Part shown: one piece after another, positions 42,088 to 56,300 of the stretch
Layout of the letters: every line of letters starts with the position of its first letter
Numbering within the stretch: position 1 is the first letter of the stretch
Assembly: GCA_039621445.1 (NCBI GenBank)
Contig: CP154956.1
Location: forward strand, 60,769,178-60,833,177
DNA length: 64,000 bases
Source: Euglena gracilis
Taxonomy: Eukaryota; Euglenida; Euglenophyceae; Euglenales
Direction of reading: 5' to 3'
Notes under the pieces: model-generated
What the model was told of the DNA's origin: nothing
The model's database searches: none
The model's input: only the letters and a program-made list of their open reading frames with translations
Program-made: the position numbers and the translations under genes

Positions 42088-44277
42088 TGCATATATATGT
42101 ATATACATATACACACACATATATAGAAAGTATATTATATATATTATATATATTATATTATATATTATATATATATTATACATATATGTGTGTGTGTGTG
42201 TATGGCAGCTCCCCACTATATGGCCCCCCAAGATAATTTTTTTCGTTAATGATGGAATAGGGTTAGGTGCACGAGTTAGGCTTAGGCAGGGGGGGAAATG
42301 CAATTTGCATAATTTGCATTTTTTTGCATAATCAGGTTTTCCCGAAATTTGCATTTTTTTTGCATTTTTTTTGCATTTTTTTTTTTTGCATAATTTGAAG
42401 GGACAAGTTGGATTTCCCCCCCTACTTAGGGTTAGGCCTAACTTATAGACGGGTGTTAGTTGTACAAGTTAGGCCTAAGCCTAAGCCTAAGTCGCGCGCA
42501 CCTAACCCTGTTCCATCATTAACGCAACAAACACCCCACCTTCTCCCCACTATATGGCCCCCCTGTGGGCCTTATGGTTGGGGACGTGCTATCTATATAA
42601 TATCTATTATATATATATATTATATATCTATATATATATAGAATTCTATCTATCTATATCTCTTAATAGTATATCTATCTATCTCTCTATACTCTATTAT
42701 CTTCTCTATCTCTCTATGCTCTCTACTCTACTTCTATATATATCTCTAATCTCCTCTCTGCTCTCTCTCTATCTCTCCTCTCCTCTATCTCTCTCTCCTC
42801 TCCTGGCCGGTGTTAAGTTTAGTACCCCCCCCCCGGGGGTACTAAACTTGACAACAGGTTGGGCACCCCCTTAATGAAAGGTATAGGGTTAGGTGCGCAC
42901 ATGCTGATTTGCGCTCATCGGCAACGTAGCGCTAATCGGCTATGTTGCGCAACATAGCCTATTAGCGCTACGTTGCCGATGAGCGCAAATCAGCATGTGC
43001 GCACCTAACCCTATACCTTCAATAACGGGGGTGCCCAACCCGGTGTCAAGTTTAGTACCCCCCGGGGGGGGGTACTAAACTTAACACTTGCCATATATAT
43101 ATATATATATCTCTCTCTGGCAGCCCGAAACTACTGCCCCCCCCCGGGGGCCCAGCACGTAATCCGGGGGTAGTCAGACCCCCCCCGCCGCCTTAAAGAA
43201 GATGGACCTCCCCGGGGTAAAGAAGAGGGACCGGTAAAGAAGTCTGCAGACATGCTACACAGCACATCTGAGCAGTTTCAATAGCGTGTGGGCCCTCCCG
43301 GGTGACCAACACGGCGGTGGGGCGACGGACCATTGAAGCATACAGGTTCGGGATGAGGGTTGGGGGCCGGTTGTCCCAAGCAGCCCTAATGGCTGCCTCC
43401 AGCTCCTGCGCATTGGAAAATTGTTGCCCGACCAATTGGCGGCTGATCCAGGACCAGCAGTGCTCCACTGGGTTCAGGTCTGGACTATTTGCTGGCCAAT
43501 CGGGCAAAATTTTGACCCTGTGGTGCGTCAAAAATTGTTGGGTGTATTTTGAGGTGTGGGAGCTGGCACCGTCTTGCATGAAATAATCGGGGGAGCTCCA
43601 CGGGGACCCCCCACATTTCGGATGAAGTTCAAGTTCGGGCGCAGGCATTTGTCCTGATATGCCACAGAATCTTGTGTACAGAGCGACAGCCTAGATCGTC
43701 CCAAAACATCTATGCACAACCACATCATGATGGAGGCCGACAAGGTCCGTAGCCCCCAGTCCGGGTTCTTCTGGGAGAAGGACGCCAATTGCCTGTGGAA
43801 AAACGGTCAGTTACAGTGGCCAATGAGTGCGGTAAACAGACGTCTGCCAGCGTTTGGTGCGGACTAGGGGGCGCCCAGAACGTTGAGCATCCTTGGGGAC
43901 CTCCTGGGCGTTGTTGGCCATGAATTCGGGGCCGAACCGTGGCCTCGTTGACCCCCCCCCCCCCGGCCTCCTTCCCGATCCGGGTGGCGAACCAATCCGG
44001 GTGGTTCGCCCAGACCAACAAAACTCTGTGGCGCTGAGCCACAGCAGCGGCATTGGAGGGCCTCATGAGGCAGAACTGTGGGATATGGTGCAGGGACGTG
44101 TGTGCACCACATCCCAACCTCTGGACCACCTCTGGACCCCCATACGTGCTGTTTCACCAATGCACACAAAAAGAATTTTGGGGCACGTGAAGATTTATGT
44201 ATACAGTTGCACGTGAAGATTTGTATACAGTTGCACGTGAAGATTTATGGAACAGAGTTTATATATATACACACACA

Positions 44278-44363
<86 letters not shown>

Positions 44364-47300
44364 CGCATTTATTTGGGCCAGACGAGACCTGGTCTTGTGC
44401 AAGGAGGGGGAGTGGGAAACTCTGGGAGAAGAGTTCCATTCTTTCCCCAGGGAGGTATTTGACACCCACATTTTTTCCTGCAATTTTTCCTCATTGCTTT
44501 TTTTTCTCCTCTGCGGGATATTCAATGCGTTCCGGCTATTTCTGCATATGGTTTGAATGGCAACACACAAGTTTTGTGCGGTGCATTTATTTTGAATCTG
44601 TGTTCCAATTTGAAATGAAGAATTTCTCTTGTGCCTGCTGTTCAAGAAGAAATCAAAAGAGCAGTTGTTGCCGTTGATTCGCCGTCAGACATTCATCCAT
44701 TTCTAAGCCTCTTTTTGAAAACATGTATCAATTTCCCGCATTTTCCCTCCATTTCCCCCTGCATTAAACCATATTTTTCCAAGGATATCATTTCCCCCTG
44801 AATTTTACCAGGGATTCCCACAAGTTTATGCCACAAATGATCACAAACAATCACGAACCAGCACAAATTTGGGATCTCAATCACAACCCAAAGTTGGCCA
44901 TTTAGAAGGGATATTTGTTGAGCTGGACTCACCCCCCCCCTGCCCCCTTCCCCCTGTGTGGTGAGAATCTATTTTTTGCCACACAAATAAAGTGGTGGCT
45001 CCTAGATCCATGATTTTGGCATGGAACCAACAGAGTCATCTGGATTACCATGCCGCTAATCACCACAAATGATTTTTCATTGCAGGCTATCAAGTTGAAT
45101 CCCACCGTTGACTCCCGGTTTTATGACCGTGCGTTGGTGCAGTTCAAGGTGGGCCATTTGGAGGAAAGCATCAGGGATTTCTCAGAGGCCATTGCCTTGA
45201 ACCCTTCACAGTGCGTGATGAAGGTTGGAAAGGAGACGGGTGGTCTATTTCATGAAAAGTTTTATCGCAAGGGTTTCAAATTTTGTGTTGGCTGTGCCAT
45301 TGTTAAGGTACAGAAAATTGCTTTATTTTTTCCATTCAATTGAATGAACAGTAGTATGCTCTTAATTTCCAGAGTGGTTATGTCGCAGAGAAACACTTAG
45401 CATCATCATGCAATGTCTCAGACCATGAAATGGCGTATCACAACCGAGGTTGCACATTCATTCAGAGCAGGCTACCGTGCGAAGAGGTGTTGTGTTTTTA
45501 TCTAATACCTATCCCTGGACCAGGGTTCAATATTTAGCTGGTTTTATGTTCGGACCATACCATTTCTAAAGGTGTGTCCGACACCCCCCCCCCCTGGGGG
45601 GTGACTGAGTGGTTTTTTCGGAGTGATTGACTGGATTTTGGCTCCAGACCCTGGCAGGGTTATGGTAGGAGGAGGTTCCATAGGAGGAGGCTCTTGAGTC
45701 TTCTCGAACGTGCTCGAACGACATGCGAGGAGGCTCGAGAGCCTCCCCAAATGTCGTTCGAGTTCGTTCGAGGAGGCTCGGGAGCCTCCTTGAGCCCCTC
45801 AAACATATTTTAGACCATGAAGCTGGAAGAAAGAAATATATATTTTCAACTGGCTCCCTTTTATTGCCGATGCCCTTTTGTACGCAACTGTTTGGAGGCC
45901 CTAAAAAATAAATAAAATCCCTTGTAGTCTTTATGCCTGTGTGTTGCAAATCCTTTTTTTGTTTTTTCAGGAAAAGAGAGAGAGAAAGACACCCCCATTA
46001 ATATACGTAAGAGGAGGCCCCAGAGCTCCTCGAGCGTGTCGTTCGAGGTGGTTCGAGGAGGCTTGAGAGCCAGGCTTCAACTCAAGCTCTTGTTCGTAGT
46101 CCCCCTGGGGGGGGGGGGCTCGATTGCAGCTTGTCCAAATTTGGCTGGTGGAATTTTTTTTAACAGTGAGTGGCACGAAGCACCAAATTTTATTTGGTCC
46201 CCAAAACCTCCCAAAAATTCTTATTTTTTGATTATTTTGGGGGGGATTTTTTTGGAACAAAAAATCAGCCAGAAACCACAGTAAAACCTGATTTATATTT
46301 CGGCATACAGCGCCAGAGGAAATTTTTTTCCAGTCGGGGACCCCCCCCAGGTCCCCTTGTGGCGTTTCTTGTTCTAGTGTCCAGAAAAATGGCTAGCAAA
46401 TGAACCCCCCATGGTCCGGTCCCTCACCAAACCTGGTTTTGATCCTCTGATTTTGTCTGGGTGAAACCCCAAGGGAGGGATTGGCATTGTATCATGGCAG
46501 CCGGAAGCCTGACCAAGAAGCGGGATTTCGACAGCTGCATCCGGGATTTCACCAAAGCTATCGCTCTCAACGCTACAAATGAGAAGGCTTTCTACAACCG
46601 GGCATATGCTTTTATTGAAAAGGTGTGACTGCAGATGGGAAAACGTTTCAGCACCTTGCTTGCAATTTGGCTTTTGGGTTCGCAGTGCCCCCTCTGGGGG
46701 GGGGGGTGGATTGCAGCTAGTTCAAATTTGGTTTGCGGAAATCCTTGTGGACCTCCCGAAAATGGGGGTCCACCAGCACCTCCAGCAGCAGGGCTAGCCA
46801 GCGGATTTTTTTTCCAGTGATTGTCACCGGAAAAACTTTTGGGGACCCCAAATATGGCCAAAAATGCCCATGGTTGGCCATTGTTGGGATTTTTTTGGAA
46901 CAAAAACAGCTTATTAAAACCCTCATTTTCACCTCGGCGCAGAGGAAAATTTTTCCAGTCCAGTTTTTCCAGTTCAGTTTTCCAGTTCCAGGGGGGGAGG
47001 GGGGTCTAGCAAGTCCATTTTTTCCAGTGTCTAGCAAAATGGCCGGCCAGTGACCCCCTGGGGTCTTTGAGCAATGGCTTATTGGAAATCTTTTCTGAAT
47101 CCAACCAAAGTCCTGGGTCTTCTGGTGGCAAAAATAATCGTCAATATAATTTGGGAGATTCACAGCAGTGAAACAAAGCAGGCTGATGAGGTTAATCCAA
47201 ATATTCTCTGCCATTTGAAATCCATCTGTAAATCCAATAAGTTCAGCGGAGGGTTTTGCCAAGCCAGGCTTAATTTCAAGTCAGAAGACCCCCCTTTCCC

Positions 47301-50300
47301 GGGGGGGGGGGGGGGCTCCTGCTTGTTGAACCAACCGGCTGTCGAACCCACCCATCCCGGGAAGGACAAGCACTCCAGAGCACCAAGGGCTGACCCCCGG
47401 GGGCAGGGCAGAACGGGAATCGACCGAACAGCCAGGTGGGTGTTTGGGGGGGGGTCGACCACCCCCCCCCCCCAGGATGCTGGGTGGGGGGGTCGACCAC
47501 TCCCCCCCCACCACCGTGTTTCCGGGAGCACCAATTTTTTGGACCCGAAAAAAAATTTTCTGGCACCTTCGGCGCCGGGTGTTTTTTTGGTCCATTTTGG
47601 GACCCATAGAGGGGGTCCCCCCAAAAACCACCCAAACCCCCATTTTTTCACACCTTCCAAAAATTCAACATTTTCTCAAAATGTTGGTTTTGAGAGGTTT
47701 TTGATGCAAAAAAAAAAATGCCATTGAAAGTCCAAAATATTTCAACGAGAAGAAATGTCAGTAAAATTTGATTGTGCCAAAAGTTTGTCCACTTTTTTTT
47801 GCCTTTCGTTTTTTTCACCCCCCCCCCTCCTCCTAAAAAGTACCAGTTTTTAGGACGGAAAATTTTGAGATTTTTTGTGAAAAAATGTGGTTTTCAATCA
47901 AAAAATCATGAAAAGTTTTCTGGCCAAAATCCCCTTTTCCCGAAATCGGTGAAAATGCTGTGGTGGGTGGGAGGGGTCGACCCCCCTCCCACCACGCTTT
48001 CCCGTTCTGCCCTGCCCGGGGGGATGGCCAGAACGGCTCGGGCATTTGGTCAAGGCACTCCGACACTGAAGGCATTGGAAGACCCCAAAAAGGCCTTTTT
48101 TTTGGAGTCCCATTCCCCTCCCCCCCACAGCCAGGCCCCAACCCACCCCCCCCCCCTGACTGTCTCATTGAGACCCCCCCCCAGGGTTGGTCAAATTTGT
48201 CTGGTACAGCTTTTTTCCAGTCAGCTCACATTTTCCAACCACTAAGCTGTTGGAACCCCCCAGAGGGAGTGCGAAGCGACCCCCTCCCTTTTGCAGGCTT
48301 GTGTCAGAATCATCGGCGTTCTTTGAGTGGTGTGTCTTTTTTCCAGGGAAATTTCGACAATGCAATAGCGGATTGCACCGCAGCAATCAATTTGAACCCC
48401 CAGTATGAGATGGCGTACAACAACCGGGCATTGGCTTACAAGAGCAAGAGGATGTATGATATGGCCATTGCGGATTACACTGCTGCCTTACAACTTAACC
48501 CCATGTTTGATGCTGCTTATTCGGACAGAGGAAATGCACACCTCGAAAAAGGCGATTTCGCATCAGCCATTGTGGTGTGTCTGCTGTCGACCTGCCCCCT
48601 CCCCCGAAACAAATCAATTTTCTGCTTTCGTGTGCAGCTCCAATCAGTGAGTGATTTCCACAGAGGGGTTTGCTGGCCACTGATGGAGGCATCACGATCC
48701 GGAAAGCTGAGCTTTCTGATCTGTGCCCCTCCATCAGTGGCCAGCTTTTTTTTTGCTACGTTCTTTAATCACTTTTTTTTTCAATTTCTGCTGGGATCGA
48801 TTTTTCTGCATTTCTGGACCCCCTTCACTTTTTTTTTCGTTTTTCGCTATTTTCGGGTTTGTGGCCAACAAATATCCATATTTTTGGAATCAGCATGTTT
48901 CCCAGTAACAAAAATCATGTTTTTTTGTTTATAAAAAGAATATGAATGACAGTTCAAAACACACACCAATGTTGCAAGAGTAATTTTTCAGTCCGTCCCG
49001 TCCAGGAGTACGCTCCGGATGTCATTTTTCTGCAGTTTTCCTGATGGCCTCTCATAGCATTTCCCAACACACCAAAGCTCCAGCCAGCTCTGCCACACCG
49101 TGCAAAACCGAAGTCCTGTGGGAACATAAATTTGTGATTTCTCACCCCGTATCCCAGGCCAAACCCGGCCCAAGGGGGCGAGGCGGTCTACAGTGGGGTG
49201 TGCAGCCTTGGACAAAGAAAGGGGGTTTCAGTTTTTTTTTTGCCACACCACAATGACGATGAGAAAATTTTCTTCGTATATATTATATGTGTGTGTGTGT
49301 GAAAAATGTTGTTGTATCAATGTTTGTTTTTTAAATTTTGTTTCAACCAATTTTCTTCATTGTTTCCCGTGTGTGAGTTTTTTTTTGCAGAAATGCATCA
49401 TCATCATCAACACTTATTTTTATTATTTTGTTGGCTTTCCCCCTGCCAATTCCTCAATGATGGTGATTTCTGCCCACAGGATTACACCCAAGCCATCCAG
49501 CTCAACCCCCACAATGATTACACTTATTACAACAGGGGTCTTGCATACTGCAACATTGGAGATTATGATGCTGGCATCCAGGATTATTCCAAGGCATGTT
49601 TGTTGCTCCGCATCTCAGGCTTTCAGTGTTGTCCAGATTCTCCAGATAACCCCCAGATGTCGGCCAATGGCCAGTTGCGTGCTTTTCGAACTCCAGATTT
49701 TTTCCATGCCATTTCCCCCAAACAGTATTTGACCAGTTTCAATGTCTGAAAAAGGTCGAAGTGATTCCTTGGACAAAATCGGCTTTCCCTTAGCAGATGC
49801 GCTGCGTTGTCTGCGTTGGCTCCCAGAAGAAGAACCCTCTTGCCCAATCGTCGCCCTGTGCAGGCCATTGAGGTCAACCCTCGCAACGCAACGGCATACA
49901 CCAACCGGGCGCTGGCGTACAACAACAAACGGGAGTACGGCCAGGGGGAATGGTCCTGGAAGGGTTGTTGTTTGGGGGGGGGGGGCAGTTGCTAATCCAC
50001 ACAAATCAAAACGAGATCAGGTCTCACGAAGTACGATTGATTCCCAGAATGATTGCTCCCAGTGGGTTTGGGATCAGCCGAAAGAATTGAGTGTACACCC
50101 TGATGCCATACAATTTGTGCAGCACATGTGTCTATGTTACGGTCATAATTCTCTTTTTGCAAACCTCAAGTTCCCCTTGATTTCAATCTGGCAATCGCAG
50201 ATTGCACCAAGGCTATCGAACTGAATCCACGTGCTCTGGGCTGCCTGTTGCAGTTGCCTGTTTTTATTTAAAGAATCCCATGTGCTGAACACAAATTGAG

Positions 50301-53300
50301 AAGTCCGGTGGATATATTGTGCTTCACAAAGTTGTCATTGTTGAGGTTTGGGTTGGGGGTTCAGTAATTAATCAGGTCAAGCTTCCCAACGGGGTCAAAC
50401 CGGGAACCAAAAAAAAAACCGAAACTGCAAAACTCCCAGAGAGGTGCCAATATTAGAAAACAAATCGATTTTTAACCGATTAAAATCTTCAAGCTTCAGC
50501 TTTCATTTTCGGCCAACGCAAGAAATTCTCAACTCATCGATGGGGAGGGGAGGGGGGGGGGGAGGGGGGAAAAAAAGGTGTTGTGGGGAGCCCCCCCCCC
50601 CCCCCGTCCCTTCGGGACACCCTGCCTGCCCCCTGCCCCCTGCCCCCCTTGCCCACCAACCACCCCTGATACTGACCACCCCTGGTCAGTGGTTGCCAGT
50701 TAGGATGTGTGGTCGGGGTTGCAACGGAACCAATGAAAAATGGGTTTTTTGGGTTGTATGATCACCCAATTGGGGCTTGCAGGCCAGGGGATTTGTAACC
50801 CCCCCCCCCCACTTGTAGGATCTGGTTTGGTTGGTCGGTCGAAGGGGGGGGTATAGGTCCCGGTATTGTTGGTGAGAATCTGACCCCCCAAAATGACCCC
50901 AAAACCGGCAATTTTCGGCAAATTTGGTCAAAAATTGCATTTTCAACGATGGTCAGTCTCAAAAAGTTGCCAAAAAACCAGTTTTTCGGTGGGTTGCAGC
51001 TGAAAAAAATCCTCCCCGGCGGTTTTCATTTTTCTTCCTCAGGGGGGGGGGGTTATAGGGTTATATGTGGTTGGTCGGCCCAGGGGGGGGTTATAATTGG
51101 GGGGGGGGTATGACCACCCGTAACATAACCCCAAGTGGGGTGCATTTAAGAAAGTGGACCCCAATAAAGTAAACACCCACTGCCCTGGGAGGTCTGGAAC
51201 CAGCAGGGGGGAGAATGCCCGGGTTTAAACTTATTTTTTCAACATCAACGGCAGTTGCAGCCCCTTCATTTACGAGGATTCCTCACAAGTTGTGCAGAAT
51301 AGGCAGCCCAGCCAAGATGAGGCAGCATACAACAATCGTGGCATTGCCCACAAGAACCTTGGGCACCACGAGCACGCAATCAGCAAACGTTTTTCGTGTG
51401 GATCAATGATTGGGCGGTTTGCATTGAGGAAAATCTTTTCTTTGACGCCATCAACCAATCAATCAACAAAAAAAAGTCAGGAATCGCAGGTGAACAAAAG
51501 GCCATATTTGGGCTTTGATGACACAATTAATCATTTTTCTTCTTTTGCATTTGTTAGGAAAAATTTGATTGTCCATTCTGGAACTGGGCTTTTTTAGGGA
51601 AGCCATGGATCTCAGCATCCCTTTCTGACAGATCGGGAAGAGCTATGCAACCTAAACCCCTCCCATTTATAAACCCCCCAGGGTTTATAGGATCCGGTTT
51701 GGTTGGTCGGCTGAAGGGAGGGTTTTATAAGTGGAGGGGGGTTATAGGTCCCGGAATTTTTGGTGATATCCGACCCTGAAACCCCCCCCCCCCAAATTGG
51801 CAGTTTTTGGCAAATTTGGACAAAAATGGCATTTTTGATGATGGTCGGTCTCAAAACAGTGCCGAAAAAACAGTTTTTCAGTGGTTTGCGGCCGAAAAAA
51901 ATCCCTCCCCGGCGGCTGTTCATTTTCCATCCCGGGGGGGGGGGGGTTATAGGATCCGGTTTGGTTGGGTTTATTATTGTGACCAACTGTTGGAGGGGGT
52001 CAGCCCCAGGGTTCGCTATAAACGGCAGGAGGGGGTCATCTTTGAGTCCCTGCCTGGCCATTTTTGAGCCCCTCCGGTGCCTTTGGTCCAGTGTGTGCAA
52101 TACCATTGCAAACTCCAATGCCTGCCCATACTCTGGGGGCAACCCAAGATGCAATTGCGTGATGCGAGGAATGCATCCAGGACTGCACCAAAGCGGTTGA
52201 GCTCAACCCAAATTACGACAAGGCGTATAATAACCGCGGCTTGGCATACAAAAACCAAGGTTTGGCTGTCGCACATTTCCATGCATTCATATGCATACAT
52301 GTGTGTACATGTGCATACATATGTACACGTGCGTATGCACAATAAAAAATATGATTGTGCACATATATGCATGCACATGCATATGCGCATGCATGCGCAT
52401 AAGCAAAAACACATATTTGGTTGTTTGCTAACATATATTTATTTGTCCCTCCGTTACACCCCGTCGGGATTTTCTTCAACCCTCCGAATAATGTCCAAAT
52501 AATCATTCAAGGGGTTACACCATGTAATGTTTTTGGTTTATCATGGTTCGTATATCATCCAGGGGTGGACTTTACCAGAGTCCACCCGTACCAGAGACCG
52601 TACCAGAGAGTTGTGGTCCCTGAAGCTTGGAGCGGGAGGAGCGGCACGGTCGGAACCACCCAGGTGGAGGGCTTGGCGGGATTGAGGGCAAGCACAGGGT
52701 TTTGTCCCCGCGTCTGCCATGCACAGAACGGTTATGCCCATAACAGAATGGTTATGCCCGTTGCGCGCATGCACGACAATTATCCATTGCGCATGGGTGT
52801 GGGATATGGAGAAGATGGTGGTTCCAGACACACACCAGGGGGTGGTTTCTTGTTCAAGGCAAGGCTACCCTCCACCTTAACTCTGCCTGCGCTGGTGTTG
52901 CAGTGCTCCCCACTCTCTAACTCTCTCTCTCTCTCTCTCCCCACAGTGATAAAATAAGAAGTTAAAGATTACTAACCATTGTGCATCTGCACAGTGGACA
53001 CGCTTCTTTAGATTGACAATTTGAGAGTTCTATTTGCGCAAAGGACCAGCAATTTTTAAATTCTATATCACGTGGCTGTTGAGCAGATGCGCAATGTTTA
53101 CCCAATTTCAAGACAACATGACAAGAAAAGGTTTCCATCCCCCTGTCCTACATTTTGCTCTATGCTCTCCAGTGTTCATGCTCTACCAGGTCCGTTCTCT
53201 CTGTGTGACATGAGATGAGTTTCAATTTATATTGCTCCCCAACATAAACGGTATTTTAAAAGCAATTTTTTCAAAATTGCAAATCCATTGCACATTTGCG

Positions 53301-56300
53301 CAATGGAACTCTGAATGTATGTGTGTGTATATATACATTATATATAATATTGTATTCATATAAGGGAAGCTGTTGCTCAGATGCGCAATCAAAAAGCAAA
53401 TTTTAACGTGTAAGTTGTGGGCTATTGCGCAAATGCGCAATGATCACCCGCATTTAGAATTAAAAAAAATTGCACAAATGCACAATGTGTTTAATGATCT
53501 GTGATGAAAACAGTGGTGTGCCATTGCGCAAATGCGGAGTCCCCTCATGTCATTCCCTGGCATCTTTGATGTGCACTGCTCCTTGGGACATTGTGCCTGC
53601 ACACCATATAGTTGCAAGTTGTTGTTTTCATGCCCAGACCCTGGGGGGTGTTGGGACAGACCAATTCGGATTGTCCTGGACCTCAGGACTCGGTATTGGA
53701 ATGCACAACTTCTTTGGGAAATTTTCGCATCGGTGCAATAATACCCCGTTCATTTTCAAAGCCAAGCACGAGTGCTGCCCAAGTGCAATCGATGTGAATG
53801 AAATCGGCGCAGATCCAGGGAATTTCTTCAGCCGGACCGGGTTTTGTGTAGTCCTGGGAGGCCCAAGAACATCGTTTTGAGCAAAAAAAAACTTCGCCTT
53901 TGTGACTTTTTTTTGACCCAGAAATGACCCAAAAACTATGGGTTTCAGGCAAAAAAAAAAACGGGGGGCCGAGGGTCGAGAAACGCTCGATTTCGGCTCA
54001 AAAACAGTTTTTTCGGGTCCGGCAGGCCAAAAAAACATGGTTTCGGGAGGAAAATTTTTTTGAATTTTTTTCGATTTTATGACCCAGAAATGGCTTTAAA
54101 TTGGCCAAGGCAAAACAGGCCAAACCTGTACAAAAATGGCCCAAATTGGCTGAAAAATGGTTGTAACTCGTGCTAGGCGGGGAGTTGCGGGGAAATCAAA
54201 ATATTGTTAGATAGGGCATTCCAAGGGCTTCAATTTCGGTCTCCGGACATTTCCTTTGCTTTTGCTTCATTTTCAAGATTTTTTGAAAACATATATTTTT
54301 TTACCCCGAAAACAGCCCAAAATGGCCCTGAAATGGGCCAAGGTTGGCCGAAAAATGGCTGTAACACGGACTACACGAAGAGTTGGGGGAAAAGTAAAGC
54401 ATGGTTGGACAGGGCGTTCCAAGGGCTTCGTTTTTGCTTTTTGGACAATTTCTTTGATTTTGCTTCATTGTCGAGATATTTTGGTAAAATCAATTTCTTG
54501 AGTGAAAAAACGGTCTAAAAATAAACACCCCAAAATGGCCGTTTTGGGCCACAAAAGCGCGCCGGAACACGGGACCAGTGTGTCAGCGACCAAAACGGCG
54601 AATGGGGGGCAATAGAGGGCCTCCAGGGGTGCATTTTGTCAGTGGGACATTTCCGGAGGTAATGTACGTTTTCTCGAGATATTTTTCGAAAAATCGATTT
54701 TTTGACCGATTTTTGGACCCCGGCGAAATGGCAAAATGGCAGAGCCGGAAGAGGGCGGCCAATCCTGCCAGTTTGGACCCCTTCGCGCGTGAATATCTCG
54801 GGCCTGGCAGGGAGTTGGGGGTCATATGGCAGTGATTCGGAAACTAGAAATCCAGTTGCTCGCGACTGAAAAAAATTCCGGGAATCGGGCCGGGGTCATG
54901 GTGATAATCCGCAGTTTTCATGGTCTATTTTGCTCTTACGCATAAAGGGATAAGAGCTCAGCGACTCCACCCTAACCCCCCCGCCAAATATAAGAAACCC
55001 TTTGACCAATTTCAAGCCGGCACCCAAATATAAGAAACCCCTGCCAGGGGGGGGGGGAAATGCGTTTCGCATTTTTTCGCATTTTTGCGCATTTTTTGCG
55101 CATTTTTTCAAATTTTCCAAAAATGCGCATTTTTGCGCATTTTTTCGCATTTTTTGCGCATTTTTTCGTTTTTTTCAGCACATTTTTTTGCTTTTTGGCA
55201 CATTTTTTCGTGATTTTCCAAAATTTTCGCATTTTTTGACCATTTTTGCAATTTTTTTGCAAAAATTTGAAAATTTTGCCTTTTTTTGAAACGTACATTT
55301 TCCTCATTATTCTACATAATTTCTTCAAATTTGGTGCCATTTTTGCATGTTTTTGGGTAATTTTTGCATTTTCGTGATTTTTGCACATTTTTTCTCGGAT
55401 TTTGCACATTTTTGCGCATTTTTTCCAAAAATGCACATTTTTTGCGCATTTTTTTGCGCATTTTTGCGCATTTTTGCGCATTTTTGCGCATTTTTTCCGA
55501 GGCCGGGCGAGCGCATTTTTCCCCCCCCCCCTGCCCCTGGGCTGTTGGACGCTAATCCATATGAAAGAAACCCCTCATCCATTTTCACCACGGGTCACAG
55601 CACATTTCCAGGTGTGATCAACACAAAGATGAAGCCAGTCCAGCCTATTGCTTCTTTGCAAAACAAGAGGCCAGAAGCAACTGCTTTTTGGGTGGACTCA
55701 AAAAAGATGACAAATGGGAGAAGCGTGAACTCTATTTTCTGCCTTTCACCATCTTTAAAGGAGTGGGTGTTTGGACCGGCAAAAAAAAAGTTCCATTCAT
55801 AAGAAACCCTTTTGACACCCAAATATAAGAAACCCCAAAATATATGAAACCCTTTGGGCCGATCGGCCAACACCCAAATGAGAAACGTGTTTCTTGTGCT
55901 GGGGGTCACCCCGGGGGGTCCAGCCAGCCACCCAGCCAGCGCTTTGTTACAGCCAGCAGCTCCCAGCCTTGCTGCGGACCCCCCCCCCCGGGGTCGAGCT
56001 GCAATGAAGTTTTTGCAGCAAGGCAAAGCTGAATTTTTTGAGCAAAGTGCCCAAAATTTTTGAAACGGCGGTCAAAATGGCCAAAATGGCCATTTTTTTT
56101 AATATGGCTGTTATTGAGGGATTTTTGGGTTTTCATCTCAAATTTTTGGCCCAAATGTCCAAAAAGTCCCACCCAGTCGGATTTGGGTTTTATTGCCTGT
56201 TTCGGGAGACCCGCTGGGTCCAGCCCAGAGGGCAGAACGGGAATCGGCCGAACAGCCAGGGGGGTGGGGGGTGGGGGGGGTGGTCGACCCCCCCCCCACC

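Larger units (their letters stand above)
41888..45085 (+). other. conventional GT-AG intron 12 (TPR gene)
   Basis: Donor AACCAG|GTGTGT and acceptor TTTTCATTGCAG|GCTATC. Joining gives ADYNQAIKLNP. Contents: TA-rich microsatellites, two fold-back elements, a decayed Tc1/mariner transposase and a (TA)n tract. Confidence 0.9.
46623..48346 (+). other. conventional GT-AG intron 15 (TPR gene)
   Basis: Donor GAAAAG|GTGTGA and acceptor TCTTTTTTCCAG|GGAAAT. Joining gives [16 protein letters not shown]. It contains a 'CTGCAGCTAGTCCAA' family copy (about 46690-47075) and a GTCGAC-core repeat (47405-47990). Confidence 0.9.

Noticed and set aside
52260-52420. Coding potential in a Cys/His/Tyr-rich reverse frame
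   Set aside because: The sequence is alternating purine-pyrimidine low-complexity DNA (ATGCAT, ACATGT); the composition explains the frame.
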